In this document: piece after piece, positions 1-10,029 of the stretch | Layout: each line of letters begins with the position of its first letter | Numbering within the stretch: the stretch's first letter is position 1 | NCBI GenBank assembly: GCA_900759445.1 | Contig: CAAEVH010000072.1 | Location: forward strand, 34,215-98,214 | Origin: an uncultured Raoultella sp. | GTDB taxonomy: Bacteria > Pseudomonadota > Gammaproteobacteria > Enterobacterales > Enterobacteriaceae | Length of the DNA stretch: 64,000 nt | Reading direction: 5' to 3' | Translations under genes and position numbers: made by a program | Notes under the pieces: generated by a model | Databases searched by the model: none | What the model was told of the DNA's origin: nothing | The model's input: only the letters and a program-made list of their open reading frames with translations

Positions 1-170
1 TTCTCTTTTTCAAAACGCTCAATCAGTTTTGCAATAACCGCCTGCCGCTCCTGTTCAACAGAAGAGTGCATAAATTCAATCGCAACAGAGGACGTTTTAT
101 CATCCTTACACCCGGAAACAAGGGCGCAGGAAACCAGTGCTGAAATCAGCACAATTTTAGTTTTAAGCAT
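1..170 (-). CDS. ycjN: YcjN-like sugar ABC transporter substrate-binding lipoprotein, N-terminal part
   Basis: Only the first 56 codons lie in the window; the gene runs off the left edge. The product begins MLKTKIVLIS and has a lipoprotein signal peptide ending in VSG|C, with Cys21 as the lipidated residue. The following stretch (IEFMHSSVEQERQAV) matches my memory of E. coli YcjN closely. YcjN is the periplasmic binding protein of a carbohydrate ABC importer (ycjNOP). It lies 16 bp downstream of ycjM on the same strand, so the two are probably co-transcribed. The ligand is not certain from sequence; by context it could be a glucosylated compound handled by YcjM. Confidence 0.85.
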   Translation of the reverse strand, partial: MLKTKIVLISALVSCALVSGCKDDKTSSVAIEFMHSSVEQERQAVIAKLIERFEKE

Positions 171-186
171 GAAATGTTCCTTTTTA

Positions 187-1866
187 TTACTTAACCCACA
201 TGACCTGCCAGGCGTTCAACGTTAATTCTTTACCTGAAATAGTTTTACCGCTAATCAAATCAAATCCATTTTCAACATCAATACTAATGGTTTGCGTATG
301 ACCGCTGACATTAAATAATCCGGTAATTTTTTCGCCAGTTTCCGCCGTACGTTTAATTTGCATTACAGCCGGTGTAACACTGCTAATCTGAAAATCACTA
401 TCAGGGTGAAATGCTTTATTACTACGACGTATTACAATTAATCGGGATAATTCATGATAAATAGCGTGGCGCAAACTGGTTTCATCTGCCAGCTCCGTTT
501 CGATTTGGCTTATTTGATATTTTTTGCGGTTGATCGCACGGTTATAACCTAACGCCTCGACACCTTTATAATCATTGCGTGACCCAAGAATGCTTTGAAT
601 GTAAACCGCAGGTACACCCGGAAAACTCAGCAAAATGGCATGTGCGAGAATAAAACGGGAAAAACGTTCGGCATCACTACAATTGCCTGGCGTTAGTGCG
701 TCCATATATGTGACGTTAATTTCATACGGACTGCGACTACCATCAGGGTTATTTTTCCAGTTAACCAGCGCGCCTTCCTGTTGTAATTCCGTCACCAGGC
801 GCACGATCTCGTCTTCAGGTAACAAACCACGTAATGGGTTGAGACCAATACCGTCATGCGATGCGAGGAAATTAAACCAGGTGGTCTCACTGGACGGCAG
901 TTCCAGTGATTGCGCCCACTGGCACAAGGTTGAGGTATCCTGGCGTTGTACCGCATGCAGCACCAGCGGCGGTAACGAGAACTGGTACACCATATGCGCT
1001 TCATCACGGCCATTTCCGTAGTAGGACACATTATCCTTATGCGGAACGTTTGTTTCAGTAATAATCGCCGTACCAGGCGCCGCGCAGTCAGCAATAGCGC
1101 GAAATAGTTTGATAAGCTGATGCGTTTTTTCCAAGTGAATACAGGTCGTTCCAGGCTCTTTCCACATAAAGCCAACCGCATCCAGGCGGACATAATCAGC
1201 GCCCTGCTCAAGATAACTCAATAGCACATCGACCATCGCCAGTAACACTATCGGGTTGGCATAGTTGAGATCGATCTGGTCGTCGCTGAACGTCGTCCAT
1301 AAATAGCGTACGGTGTTATCTTTCAGCGTAAAAGGCGTCAGTAACGGTAATGCGCGTGGACGCGTTACGTTGCTCAGGTCCGTATCAGGATCCATCGCAA
1401 TAAAGAAATCTTCATAACCGTCAAGCTGTTGCAAATAGTTATTAAACCATTCGCTTTTCGCTGACATATGGTTACAAACAAAATCAAACATCAGTCGACT
1501 GGATTTACCCAATTGCTTAATATCATTCCAGTCACCGGTTTCTTCGGCAACCTGATGGTAATTAATTACTGAAAAACCATCATCCGATGACCACGGATAA
1601 AACGGCAACAGATGCACATGAGAAAATGTCGACTTAAGCCATTCATTATAAAATTGATTAAACATCGGCAGTGGTTTTTTGCCTGCCCCGTGGAATTGAT
1701 CGGCGTAGGTAATAAGAACCACATCGCCCTCGTCCCAATGCGCTTTACGGATTTTTTTAATTAATCCCTGTGATTTCTCTAAACGTGCAATCAGCGCTTC
1801 ATAGTGGCATGAAGTAAACGTATCACCATAAACTTCTGCCAGGCATTTTTGGATTTTTTGGTTCAC
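187..1866 (-). CDS. ycjM: Glucosylglycerate phosphorylase (GH13 subfamily 18)
   Basis: This is a glycoside hydrolase family 13 phosphorylase of 559 residues. The E. coli homologue YcjM is known to phosphorolyse 2-O-alpha-D-glucosylglycerate to glucose 1-phosphate and glycerate. The family hallmarks are visible: the barrel motif FDFVCNH, the nucleophile Asp in VRLDAVGF and the acid/base Glu in ITETNVPHK. I chose the GTG start at 1866 (VNQKIQKCLAEVYG) because it gives exactly the E. coli length and alignment and has a GAGAA element about 6 bases upstream. An in-frame ATG at 1893 would add nine residues but has little ribosome-binding sequence. It is likely the first gene of the ycj sugar cluster. 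In E. coli the rhodanese gene pspE sits just upstream; here it is absent. Confidence 0.92.
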   Translation of the reverse strand: MNQKIQKCLAEVYGDTFTSCHYEALIARLEKSQGLIKKIRKAHWDEGDVVLITYADQFHGAGKKPLPMFNQFYNEWLKSTFSHVHLLPFYPWSSDDGFSVINYHQVAEETGDWNDIKQLGKSSRLMFDFVCNHMSAKSEWFNNYLQQLDGYEDFFIAMDPDTDLSNVTRPRALPLLTPFTLKDNTVRYLWTTFSDDQIDLNYANPIVLLAMVDVLLSYLEQGADYVRLDAVGFMWKEPGTTCIHLEKTHQLIKLFRAIADCAAPGTAIITETNVPHKDNVSYYGNGRDEAHMVYQFSLPPLVLHAVQRQDTSTLCQWAQSLELPSSETTWFNFLASHDGIGLNPLRGLLPEDEIVRLVTELQQEGALVNWKNNPDGSRSPYEINVTYMDALTPGNCSDAERFSRFILAHAILLSFPGVPAVYIQSILGSRNDYKGVEALGYNRAINRKKYQISQIETELADETSLRHAIYHELSRLIVIRRSNKAFHPDSDFQISSVTPAVMQIKRTAETGEKITGLFNVSGHTQTISIDVENGFDLISGKTISGKELTLNAWQVMWVK

Positions 1867-1939
1867 CTTCAATTCTCGTGGTAGCGGTCCCATGAATCAA
1901 GAGACTACTCTGCGGGAAATAAGCTGTCAATCGGCTGAG

Positions 1940-2057
1940 GTGGCCAGGAGGGGGATAATAAAAGAATTTTGGCAGCCAAAAAATCGTATTTGTGAGCTGC
2001 CGCAAATTAACAGAGGGAATGTTGATTAATTGTTGCTTGCTTTTGCTGATTCGGATA
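1940..2057 (-). other. Short gap between pspD and ycjM without pspE; weak hairpin
   Basis: No open frame resembling the rhodanese PspE is present in any frame between the pspD stop and ycjM. On the minus strand an imperfect GGCAGC...GCTGCC hairpin with a long loop lies near 1970-2001 and is followed by AAAATTCTTTT, which could act as a weak terminator for the psp operon. The stem is only about six pairs, so this is tentative. Confidence 0.3.
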
Positions 2058-2288
2058 TCAGGGTTGATTACCTGAATAGCGTTTCGATAATTTTGCCGCT
2101 GCCCGACTCAAAACCGGCTCCAGGACCAACGCCAGCAGCATTTTAAGCGGGCGTCGGGCGACGGACTTCACCGCCCACCCTGCTACCCCCGCCGGGCCGT
2201 AACGAAGCGCAGTTAAAAGCACCAGCTTACCTGCTATTTTAAAGCCCGGCTTAACCCTTTGCCCGGCACGTTGCCAGCGATTGTTCAT
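2058..2288 (-). CDS. pspD: Phage shock protein D
   Basis: This small protein of 76 residues begins [17 protein letters not shown] and is nearly identical to E. coli PspD (73 residues) apart from a slightly longer C-terminus. It is a peripheral inner-membrane protein of the phage-shock response with a hydrophobic, basic central segment (residues about 20-60). Its precise role is poorly defined. I chose the ATG at 2288, not the upstream in-frame start, because it matches the E. coli N-terminus. It lies 8 bases after the pspC stop and is the last psp gene of the operon here. Confidence 0.9.
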   Translation of the reverse strand: MNNRWQRAGQRVKPGFKIAGKLVLLTALRYGPAGVAGWAVKSVARRPLKMLLALVLEPVLSRAAAKLSKRYSGNQP

Positions 2289-2296
2289 TTCTATCC

Positions 2297-2656
2297 TCAC
2301 AATTGGCGGAAACGGCTGCGCAATGAAAAGGTATCAGACGTGACATAACGCTCCATTTCACGCAAACGCTTTTCACTTGCCGCCAGCTCGCGATCGACGG
2401 CATCCAACAGCTCGCCGCTTGATGGCTGCTGCTCACCGGAAACCACATTGTCCGGCATCGGGTCCAACACAAACGTCAGCACGATGTAAGCGACGAAGGT
2501 GAAAAAGGCCAGACCAAAAAAGACGGACAACACCACCAGGATCCGCACCAGCTTCACAGGCACATCGAGATAATGCGCTATACCTGCGCAAACCCCTTTC
2601 ACCATGCCCTGTTGCGGAATACGCCACAGTTTTTTGTTCAGATTAACGCCTCCCAT
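2297..2656 (-). CDS. pspC: Phage shock protein C, envelope stress sensor/regulator
   Basis: PspC has 119 residues, the same as in E. coli. It is an inner-membrane protein that, with PspB, senses envelope stress and relieves PspA inhibition of PspF. The N-terminal PspC domain ([18 protein letters not shown], about residues 10-27) precedes one strongly hydrophobic segment at about 36-64. The C-terminal region from about residue 80 is charged and heptad-like, as expected for its leucine zipper. Its ATG overlaps the pspB stop by one base (TAATG), so translation of the two is probably coupled. Confidence 0.96.
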   Translation of the reverse strand: MGGVNLNKKLWRIPQQGMVKGVCAGIAHYLDVPVKLVRILVVLSVFFGLAFFTFVAYIVLTFVLDPMPDNVVSGEQQPSSGELLDAVDRELAASEKRLREMERYVTSDTFSLRSRFRQL

Positions 2657-2880
2657 TAGCGGTCCCTCCAGTTTGGATGTTCAGCATCAAGGATGTCTTC
2701 CAGCGCCTGAATGCGCTCGCGCATCCGCTGTGCGTCATCGTTGAGTTCTACCAGACGTTGCTGTTCACTTTGCGCCAGTTCGCCACGACTGGAACGGTTG
2801 CTGTAATGCAGCCAGAGCCAAATCGGTAAAACGAACAGCACAAAGATGGTTAATGGGATAGCCAGAAATAGCGCGCTCAT
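2656..2880 (-). CDS. pspB: Phage shock protein B
   Basis: PspB has 74 residues, with one N-terminal transmembrane helix (about residues 4-25, LFLAIPLTIFVLFVLPIWLWL) and a charged coiled-coil tail (about 35-66). It works with PspC in the inner membrane to transmit secretin or proton-motive-force stress to PspA. The sequence is essentially that of E. coli. It lies 54 bases downstream of pspA and shares one base with pspC. Confidence 0.96.
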   Translation of the reverse strand: MSALFLAIPLTIFVLFVLPIWLWLHYSNRSSRGELAQSEQQRLVELNDDAQRMRERIQALEDILDAEHPNWRDR

Positions 2881-2934
2881 GAGTACTCCTTACAGGTGAT
2901 GAGCGGCGGCGCGTTCGGGCGCCGCCAGATGTTA

Positions 2935-3636
<702 letters not shown>

Positions 3637-3656
3637 CTATGCCCTGCTGTTTTCGT

Positions 3657-3675
3657 AATGCACTTGGCGTGCCAA
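3657..3675 (-). promoter_or_regulatory. Sigma-54 promoter of pspA
   Basis: Read on the minus strand, the site is TTGGCACGCCAAGTGCATT, matching the sigma-54 consensus TGGCAC-N5-TTGCA with the GG at -24 and GC at -12 correctly spaced; the -12 box has one mismatch (GTGCA). It lies about 55 bases upstream of pspA and facing it. The stretch between it and pspF would hold the PspF enhancer and IHF sites known from E. coli, which I did not delimit. Confidence 0.85.
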
Positions 3676-3773
3676 CTTTTTAACTAATTGATTTTAATGT
3701 AAATATCCAATTTTACCTGACGGGAGAATTAGGGTAAATTGGTGAATAACACTAACAAGTGGTGAATTTCATC

Positions 3774-4748
3774 ATGGCAGGATACAAAGACAATATTCTG
3801 GGCGAAGCGAACAGCTTTATTGAAGTGCTGGAACAGGTTTCTCATCTGGCGCCGCTGGATAAACCTGTACTGGTTATCGGTGAGCGAGGTACGGGGAAAG
3901 AGCTTATTGCCAACCGCCTGCACTACCTCTCCAGCCGTTGGCAGGGCCCATTTATTTCGCTTAACTGCGCGGCCCTCAACGAGAACTTACTTGATTCCGA
4001 ACTGTTTGGTCACGAAGCCGGTGCGTTTACCGGTGCACAAAAACGCCATCCAGGACGTTTCGAACGCGCCGACGGCGGCACGCTGTTTCTTGATGAACTG
4101 GCGACCGCGCCAATGTTGGTACAGGAAAAACTGCTGCGCGTAATTGAGTATGGCGAGCTGGAACGCGTCGGCGGCAGCCAGCCCTTGCAGGTTAACGTGC
4201 GACTGGTCTGCGCGACCAATGCCGACCTGCCACGTATGGTCAGCGAAGGCACTTTCCGCGCGGACCTGCTGGATCGTCTGGCCTTTGACGTGGTGCAACT
4301 TCCCCCACTACGCGAGCGTCAAAGCGACATCATGTTAATGGCCGAACACTTTGCCATTCAGATGTGCCGCGAGATCGGGTTACCTCTTTTTCCGGGATTC
4401 AGCGCCGAGGCCAGAGAAACCCTCCTCCATTACCGTTGGCCGGGTAATATTCGTGAACTGAAAAACGTCGTGGAGCGCTCCGTTTACCGGCACGGTACCA
4501 GTGATTACCCGCTGGATGAGATCATCATTGACCCCTTCCGCCGCCATGTTGCGCAGCCACAGGCAGCACCACCAAAGCAGACATCTGTAGCATTACCGCT
4601 GGATCTGCGTGAATTCCAGCAGCAACAAGAGAAAGACTTTCTACAAACCAGCTTGCAGCAGGCGAAATTTAATCAGAAAAAAGCCGCTGAGTTACTGGGT
4701 CTGACTTACCATCAGCTACGCGCGTTGCTTAAGAAACACCAGATTTAG
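3774..4748 (+). CDS. pspF: PspF, sigma-54-dependent activator of the phage shock regulon
   Basis: PspF is a bacterial enhancer-binding protein of 324 residues with no N-terminal receiver domain. The AAA+ core carries Walker A GERGTGKE (about 36-43), the sigma-54 contact loop GAFTGA (83-88) and Walker B GGTLFLDEL (about 102-110). The Fis-type helix-turn-helix is at about 297-324 (QKKAAELLGLTYHQLRALLKK). I chose the ATG at 3774 (MAGYKDN) because it matches the E. coli N-terminus; an upstream in-frame start at 3759 would add five residues. It is divergent from pspA, and its own promoter must lie within the pspA control region, consistent with the known autoregulation. The linker before the HTH differs from E. 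coli. Confidence 0.96.
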   Translation: MAGYKDNILGEANSFIEVLEQVSHLAPLDKPVLVIGERGTGKELIANRLHYLSSRWQGPFISLNCAALNENLLDSELFGHEAGAFTGAQKRHPGRFERADGGTLFLDELATAPMLVQEKLLRVIEYGELERVGGSQPLQVNVRLVCATNADLPRMVSEGTFRADLLDRLAFDVVQLPPLRERQSDIMLMAEHFAIQMCREIGLPLFPGFSAEARETLLHYRWPGNIRELKNVVERSVYRHGTSDYPLDEIIIDPFRRHVAQPQAAPPKQTSVALPLDLREFQQQQEKDFLQTSLQQAKFNQKKAAELLGLTYHQLRALLKKHQI

Positions 4749-4820
4749 CGCGCCTCTGCCAACGTTATATTGGAGGGTTTGACGCTTTATTGTCAGCACT
4801 CGTCCATTAAAGTCACTTTC

Positions 4821-4861
4821 CCCTCTGACTTTTCGACTCACGGAGCATAAACGTCAGAGGG
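4821..4861. terminator. Inverted repeat at the convergent pspF/SDR ends
   Basis: A perfect 9-base inverted repeat, CCCTCTGAC (4821-4829) and GTCAGAGGG (4853-4861), with a 23-base loop, includes the stop codon of the minus-strand dehydrogenase. It sits where two convergent genes end. There is no clear T-run on either side, so it may be a weak terminator or mRNA-stabilising hairpin. Confidence 0.4.
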
Positions 4862-5762
4862 TCCCTGTCCCCCCATCAGAGCACCAAACCTGGCCGGATG
4901 TATAACTGTTCTCTTCAGCGGCCAAAGTGACATAAAGCGGCGCAATTTCCACTGGTTGACCCGGACGACCCAGCGGTGCATTTGCCCCAAACTTCTCCAC
5001 TTTTTCCTGTGGCTGACCGCCACAGCATTGCAGTACAGTCCAGTATGGGCCTGGCGCTACAGCATTAACCCGTATCCCTTTCGGTGCCAGCTGTTTCGCC
5101 AGCGCTTTAGTAAATGCCACGATCGCCGCTTTGGTCTGAGCATAGTCAAGCAGGATTTCACTAGGCTCATAAGCCTGTACCGAGGAGGTATTAATTATCA
5201 CGCTGTCTCGTGAAAGATGGGGGATAGCCGCTTTGGTGATCCAAAACATAGCGTAGACATTAGTCTTGAATGTGGCATCGAAATCTTCTGTGGTGAGCGC
5301 CTCAATAGACTCGCAAAATTGCTGACGACCCGCATTATTGACGAGGATATCCAACCCACCCAGCCCTTTTACCGCCTGTTTAACCAGTTGGCCGCAAAAA
5401 GTTTCATCTCGAATATCTCCGGGGATAGCCACGACATTTCTGCCTGCTTTTTTTATCAAGTCGACCACTTCACGCGCATCGTCTTCTTCATCAGGTAAAT
5501 AGTTGATCGCAACATCAGCGCCTTCACGGGCATAAGCGATGGCAACAGCACGGCCAATCCCTGAATCCCCCCCGGTAATTAATACCTTGCGCCCATTCAA
5601 TCGACCACTTCCCTGATAGCTCTCCTCTCCATGATCGGGACGCGGTTGCATTTTTCCGGCCAGCCCTGGGAAGGGTTGCTTCTGCTGTGGAAAAGGCGGT
5701 GCCGGAAAACGCGCAGAATGAGTTTTATTGATGGTCTTTTTTTCATTGTTTAAGTCAGCCAT
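4854..5762 (-). CDS. Short-chain dehydrogenase/reductase of the YghA/YhdF type
   Basis: This is a classical NAD(P)-dependent oxidoreductase of 302 residues. The Rossmann nucleotide motif is TGGDSGIG (63-70), followed by NNAG (142-145), Ser193/194 in NTSSVQAY and the catalytic pair Tyr207-x3-Lys211. The N-terminal extension of about 55 residues, rich in Pro/Gln/Lys (PQQKQPFPG...GSGRL), is typical of the YghA/YhdF subfamily, which includes E. coli YghA (294 residues). Substrate unknown. The protein is probably cytoplasmic. It occupies the gap between pspF and sapA, where E. coli has ymjA and the puu genes. Related SDRs are often under general stress control, but no sigma-S promoter was established here. 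Confidence 0.85.
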   Translation of the reverse strand: MADLNNEKKTINKTHSARFPAPPFPQQKQPFPGLAGKMQPRPDHGEESYQGSGRLNGRKVLITGGDSGIGRAVAIAYAREGADVAINYLPDEEDDAREVVDLIKKAGRNVVAIPGDIRDETFCGQLVKQAVKGLGGLDILVNNAGRQQFCESIEALTTEDFDATFKTNVYAMFWITKAAIPHLSRDSVIINTSSVQAYEPSEILLDYAQTKAAIVAFTKALAKQLAPKGIRVNAVAPGPYWTVLQCCGGQPQEKVEKFGANAPLGRPGQPVEIAPLYVTLAAEENSYTSGQVWCSDGGTGTL

Positions 5763-6205
5763 TTAAATACCTCTCATTTTTTATCACAAAGATTATTAAG
5801 CGTAGACCAAAATGAGTGACATGACCTTTATAATTCACCGCAGTTTAATATTTCGTATAATATCACCTCTACCGATAAACTAATCACCGCATCGCGCTTT
5901 CGAGTATTTTATGAGATTAAACCCTGCTTAACTCATGACTTTTATATTCATATATATCAATGAGATACATAAAAAACCTTAACAGGCCAGACAATTTTAT
6001 TGAGTAACGAGATACCACTCAGAAGCGAGACGTTAATAAATCCCTATGCCACTGTTTTTCCTGTGTTCATCTACCTACGTCGCCTCGCTTATATTTTACC
6101 AACGTTATGATTCATTACTCTTTATCATTTAAGAATTATCTAACGCTCAGCATGAATAAATAGCAACCAAACTTAACACCTCAACCCTATCGAAATGGAG
6201 AACGA
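5763..6205. other. AT-rich intergenic region upstream of the SDR gene
   Basis: About 440 bases with many stops in all frames and strongly AT-rich sequence (for example around 5935-5975). It must contain the promoter of the minus-strand dehydrogenase gene. I see no recognisable RNA gene, repeat or conserved coding region. Confidence 0.5.
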
Positions 6206-6232
6206 ATGAAATTATCCATAGCACCATTATGA
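6206..6232 (+). CDS. Possible 8-codon leader ORF upstream of sapA
   Basis: A minimal frame MKLSIAPL-stop starts at an ATG preceded by GGAG at the ideal distance of five bases. Its TGA overlaps the ATG of the next frame (ATGA at 6229-6232), an arrangement typical of translational coupling. It may be a leader peptide, or the 5' remnant of a gene frameshifted into the following frame. No homologue is known to me. Confidence 0.25.
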   Translation: MKLSIAPL

Positions 6233-6504
6233 GATTATTTTTATATTTCACTTTCCCCACGATATTGCTGATGCTCTCTCCTGGCGGTCATGGTCACTTT
6301 CCCCCACGTCCCCCTCACATTTTTCTGTCAGCCAGCGAATCCCGCGTTTTAACGAGTCAGATGGGTCATGAAAATGCTAAGATAGTTAACAGAGTAAATT
6401 CAAAGTGGATAGCGGGTATGAAGGGTGACCCTGTCGCGATGTTGAATTCGCGGTTATCACCTGTGCGGTCCCCAAACACAAACGGTAATGGCAAATGTCA
6501 TTAA
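6229..6504 (+). CDS. Uncharacterised 91-residue ORF upstream of sapA
   Basis: The frame is open for 91 codons and begins with a hydrophobic, signal-like stretch (MRLFLYFTFPTILLMLSP). It then turns into an unusual His/Pro-rich segment (GGHGHFPPRPPH) and a polar tail ending NGNGKCH. I recognise no family. The DNA from about 6280 to 6480 is less AT-rich than its surroundings and has runs of C, which hints at separate origin or a decayed insertion. The overlap with the tiny ORF before it supports translation, but composition does not look like a normal conserved protein. It may be spurious. Confidence 0.2.
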   Translation: MRLFLYFTFPTILLMLSPGGHGHFPPRPPHIFLSASESRVLTSQMGHENAKIVNRVNSKWIAGMKGDPVAMLNSRLSPVRSPNTNGNGKCH

Positions 6505-6546
6505 ATATTAGTAAGATAGCCTCTTTATTTATAATCCTTTAAAATT

Positions 6547-8190
6547 ATGCGCCTGGTTTTATCATCTCTGATCGTGATGGCTGGATTTCTGAGTGGTCAG
6601 GCTGCCGCCGCGCCTGAACAGGCTTCGCATGCTGATATTCGTGACAGCGGCTTTGTCTATTGCGTTAGCGGGCAGGTCAATACGTTCAACCCGCAAAAAG
6701 CGAGCAGCGGTCTTATCGTCGACACCCTGGCAGCCCAGCTGTATGACCGACTACTCGATGTCGATCCGTACACCTATCGACTGGTGCCTGAGCTGGCTGA
6801 AAGCTGGGAGGTGCTGGATAACGGCGCAACCTACCGCTTCCATCTGCGTCGTGACGTCCAGTTTCAGAAGACGGCCTGGTTCACCCCCACCCGCAAACTG
6901 AATGCGGACGACGTGGTGTTTACCTTCGAGCGCATCTTTGATCGCCAGCATCCGTGGCACAATGTAAACGGTAGCAGTTTCCCCTACTTCGACAGCCTAC
7001 AGTTCGCCGATAACGTCCAAAGCGTACGCAAGCTGGACAACAACACCGTTGAGTTCCGCTTAACTCAGCCCGACGCCTCCTTCATGTGGCACCTCGCCAC
7101 GCATTATGCCTCCGTGATGTCAGCAGAATATGCGGCTAAATTGGCAAAACAGGATCGTCAGGAGCTGCTCGACAGACAACCCGTCGGCACCGGACCGTAC
7201 CAGCTTTCGGAGAATCGCGCAGGGCAATATGTTCGACTGCAGCGCCATGAAAAATTCTGGCGTGGTACTCCTCTGATGCCGCAGGTGGTTGTGGACCTCG
7301 GCTCTGGCGGCACCGGACGTCTATCGAAACTCCTGACCGGTGAGTGTGATGTTCTGGCCTGGCCCGCCGCCAGTCAGCTCAGCATTTTGCGTGATGACCC
7401 GCGCCTGCGTCTGACCCTGCGCCCGGGGATGAACATCGCCTATCTGGCATTCAATACCAATAAACCACCGATGGATAATCCCGCCGTGCGGCATGCGCTG
7501 GCGCTGGCCATTAATAACCAACGGCTGATGCAGTCCATCTACTACGGGACGGCGGAAACCGCAGCATCTATTTTGCCTCGCGCCTCGTGGGCTTATGACA
7601 ACGAAGCTAAAATTACAGAGTACAATCCGGCAAAATCGCGCGAGCAGTTAAAAGCATTGGGGCTGGAGAACCTGACATTACAGCTTTGGGTACCCACCAG
7701 TTCTCAGGCCTGGAACCCCAGTCCACTGAAAACCGCCGAGCTGATTCAGGCTGACATGGCTCAGGTGGGTGTAAAAGTTAAAATCATTCCGGTAGAAGGT
7801 CGTTTTCAGGAGGCGCGATTAATGGATATGAACCATGATCTAACGTTATCCGGTTGGGCGACGGACAGTAACGATCCTGACAGTTTTTTCCGACCGTTGC
7901 TAAGCTGCGCCGCCATCAACTCGCAGACTAACTTCGCCCACTGGTGTAATCCGGAATTTGACAGCGTTCTGCGCAAGGCCCTCTCTTCGCAGCAACTCTC
8001 ATCGCGAATTGATGCCTATGACGAAGCGCAAAATATTCTCGCGAAAGAGTTACCGATCCTGCCGCTGGCCTCTTCACTGCGTCTACAGGCTTATCGTTAC
8101 GATATCAAAGGACTGGTGCTGAGTCCGTTCGGCAATGCATCTTTTGCCGGGGTTTCCAGGGAAAAGAAAGATGAGGTGAAAAAGCCATGA
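6547..8190 (+). CDS. sapA: SapA, periplasmic binding protein of the Sap peptide transporter
   Basis: SapA has 547 residues, like E. coli, and belongs to the family-5 extracellular solute-binding proteins (DppA/OppA type). A Sec signal peptide covers about residues 1-21 ([21 protein letters not shown]). The family signature region ([26 protein letters not shown]) is at about 80-105. In Salmonella and Haemophilus, SapA binds antimicrobial peptides and haem and contributes to resistance; in E. coli the Sap system is linked to putrescine export and to Trk potassium uptake. The stop overlaps sapB by four bases (ATGA), so sapABCDF is one operon. The Shine-Dalgarno before this ATG is weak. Confidence 0.96.
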   Translation: MRLVLSSLIVMAGFLSGQAAAAPEQASHADIRDSGFVYCVSGQVNTFNPQKASSGLIVDTLAAQLYDRLLDVDPYTYRLVPELAESWEVLDNGATYRFHLRRDVQFQKTAWFTPTRKLNADDVVFTFERIFDRQHPWHNVNGSSFPYFDSLQFADNVQSVRKLDNNTVEFRLTQPDASFMWHLATHYASVMSAEYAAKLAKQDRQELLDRQPVGTGPYQLSENRAGQYVRLQRHEKFWRGTPLMPQVVVDLGSGGTGRLSKLLTGECDVLAWPAASQLSILRDDPRLRLTLRPGMNIAYLAFNTNKPPMDNPAVRHALALAINNQRLMQSIYYGTAETAASILPRASWAYDNEAKITEYNPAKSREQLKALGLENLTLQLWVPTSSQAWNPSPLKTAELIQADMAQVGVKVKIIPVEGRFQEARLMDMNHDLTLSGWATDSNDPDSFFRPLLSCAAINSQTNFAHWCNPEFDSVLRKALSSQQLSSRIDAYDEAQNILAKELPILPLASSLRLQAYRYDIKGLVLSPFGNASFAGVSREKKDEVKKP

Positions 8191-9152
8191 TTATCTTCAC
8201 CCTGCGTCGTTTTTTATTGCTGCTGGTCACCCTTTTCTTTCTGACCTTTATTGGTTTCAGCCTGAGCTACTTCACGCCTCATGCGCCGTTACAGGGTGCA
8301 TCGCTGTGGAACGCCTGGGTATTCTGGTTCAATGGCCTCATTCACTGGGATTTTGGTGTATCCAGTATTAACGGTCAGTTGATTTCAGAACAGTTGAAGG
8401 AGGTGTTCCCGGCGACGATGGAACTGTGCATTCTGGCCTTTGGTTTTGCGCTGATGGTTGGGATCCCCGTTGGTATGCTGGCAGGGATCACGCGGAACAA
8501 ATGGCAGGACCGATGCATCAGCGCCTTAGCGTTGATGGGCTTTTCCATTCCGGTTTTTTGGCTGGCGCTGTTGCTGACGTTGCTCTTCTCACTGACTCTC
8601 GGCTGGCTTCCCGTTTCGGGACGCTTTGATCTTCTCTATGAAGTGAAGCCCGTTACCGGATTTGCCATTATTGATGCGTGGATCTCCGACTCGCCCTGGC
8701 GCGATGAAATGCTGGTCAGCGCAATCCGTCACATGGTGCTTCCGGTGTTGACGCTTTCCGTCGCCCCTACCACGGAAGTTATTCGCCTGATGCGAATCAG
8801 CACCATTGAGGTCTTTGATCAAAACTATGTTAAAGCGGCCGCCACGCGCGGTCTGTCACGCTTAACCATTCTGCGCCGTCACGTTCTGCACAACGCCCTT
8901 CCGCCGGTGATCCCGCGTCTGGGCTTACAGTTTTCCACCATGCTGACGCTGGCGATGATCACCGAGATGGTCTTTAGCTGGCCAGGTCTTGGCCGTTGGC
9001 TGATTAACGCAATTCGCCAGCAGGATTACGCGGCAATTTCGGCGGGCGTCATGGTGATTGGCTCACTGGTTATCATCGTTAACGTCATCTCTGATATTTT
9101 GGGTGCTATGGCTAACCCTCTGAAACATAAGGAATGGTATGCCTTACGATAG
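8187..9152 (+). CDS. sapB: SapB, ABC transporter permease
   Basis: This inner-membrane permease of 321 residues belongs to the DppB/OppB class. The N-terminal helix ([29 protein letters not shown]) is followed by a periplasmic loop and about five more helices. The cytoplasmic EAA loop that contacts the ATPases is the region [27 protein letters not shown], at about 215-240. It overlaps sapA by four bases and sapC by fourteen, so translational coupling is likely. With SapC it forms the membrane channel of the Sap peptide/putrescine system. Confidence 0.96.
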   Translation: MIIFTLRRFLLLLVTLFFLTFIGFSLSYFTPHAPLQGASLWNAWVFWFNGLIHWDFGVSSINGQLISEQLKEVFPATMELCILAFGFALMVGIPVGMLAGITRNKWQDRCISALALMGFSIPVFWLALLLTLLFSLTLGWLPVSGRFDLLYEVKPVTGFAIIDAWISDSPWRDEMLVSAIRHMVLPVLTLSVAPTTEVIRLMRISTIEVFDQNYVKAAATRGLSRLTILRRHVLHNALPPVIPRLGLQFSTMLTLAMITEMVFSWPGLGRWLINAIRQQDYAAISAGVMVIGSLVIIVNVISDILGAMANPLKHKEWYALR

Positions 9153-10029
9153 CGTCTACAGCGAAAAGCGCCCGCCGGGTACGTTGCGCACCGCATGGCG
9201 CAATTTTTACGGCGATGCGACTGCGATGATCGGCCTGTATGGCTGCGCAGGATTGGCGATTCTGTGTATTTTTGGTGGTTGGTTTGCCCCTTATGGCATC
9301 GACCAGCAATTTCTCGGCTATCAGCTTTTACCGCCGTCATGGTCGCGCTATGGCGAAGTCTCATTTTTCCTCGGAACTGACGATCTCGGGCGTGACGTGC
9401 TAAGTCGCCTGCTCAGCGGCGCGGCCCCAACCGTTGGCGGCGCGTTTGTCGTCACCCTCGCCGCCACACTATGTGGCCTGTTCCTGGGCGTGGTTGCCGG
9501 CGCGACGCACGGTTTACGCTCCGCGGTGCTGAACCACATTCTGGACACCCTGCTCTCGATCCCTTCGCTGCTGTTGGCGATTATTGTGGTGGCCTTTGCC
9601 GGACCGCATCTGACACACGCGATGTTTGCCGTCTGGCTGGCGCTGCTGCCGCGCATGGTACGCTCCGTCTACAGCATGGTGCATGACGAGCTGGAAAAAG
9701 AGTACGTTATCGCCGCTCGCCTGGACGGCGCAACCACGCTCAATATCCTGTGGTTCGCCGTTCTGCCCAATATTACCGCCGGACTTATCACTGAAATCAC
9801 CCGTGCGCTGTCGATGGCGATTCTGGACATCGCCGCGCTGGGTTTTCTCGACCTTGGCGCACAGTTGCCGTCACCAGAATGGGGAGCCATGCTTGGCGAC
9901 GCGCTGGAGCTGATTTATGTCGCACCCTGGACGGTTATGCTGCCAGGTGCGGCGATTATGATAAGCGTGCTGCTGGTTAACCTGCTGGGAGATGGCGTGC
10001 GCCGGGCAATTATTGCGGGGGTGGAATAA
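9139..10029 (+). CDS. sapC: SapC, ABC transporter permease
   Basis: This is the second permease, of 296 residues (DppC/OppC class). It has the usual N-terminal cytoplasmic leader (about 1-30), a first helix at about 31-50, and the conserved [17 protein letters not shown] motif near residues 80-95. The EAA loop is [24 protein letters not shown]. The start lies inside the 3' end of sapB (14-base overlap), and its stop shares a base with the sapD start (TAATG). Confidence 0.95.
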   Translation: MPYDSVYSEKRPPGTLRTAWRNFYGDATAMIGLYGCAGLAILCIFGGWFAPYGIDQQFLGYQLLPPSWSRYGEVSFFLGTDDLGRDVLSRLLSGAAPTVGGAFVVTLAATLCGLFLGVVAGATHGLRSAVLNHILDTLLSIPSLLLAIIVVAFAGPHLTHAMFAVWLALLPRMVRSVYSMVHDELEKEYVIAARLDGATTLNILWFAVLPNITAGLITEITRALSMAILDIAALGFLDLGAQLPSPEWGAMLGDALELIYVAPWTVMLPGAAIMISVLLVNLLGDGVRRAIIAGVE

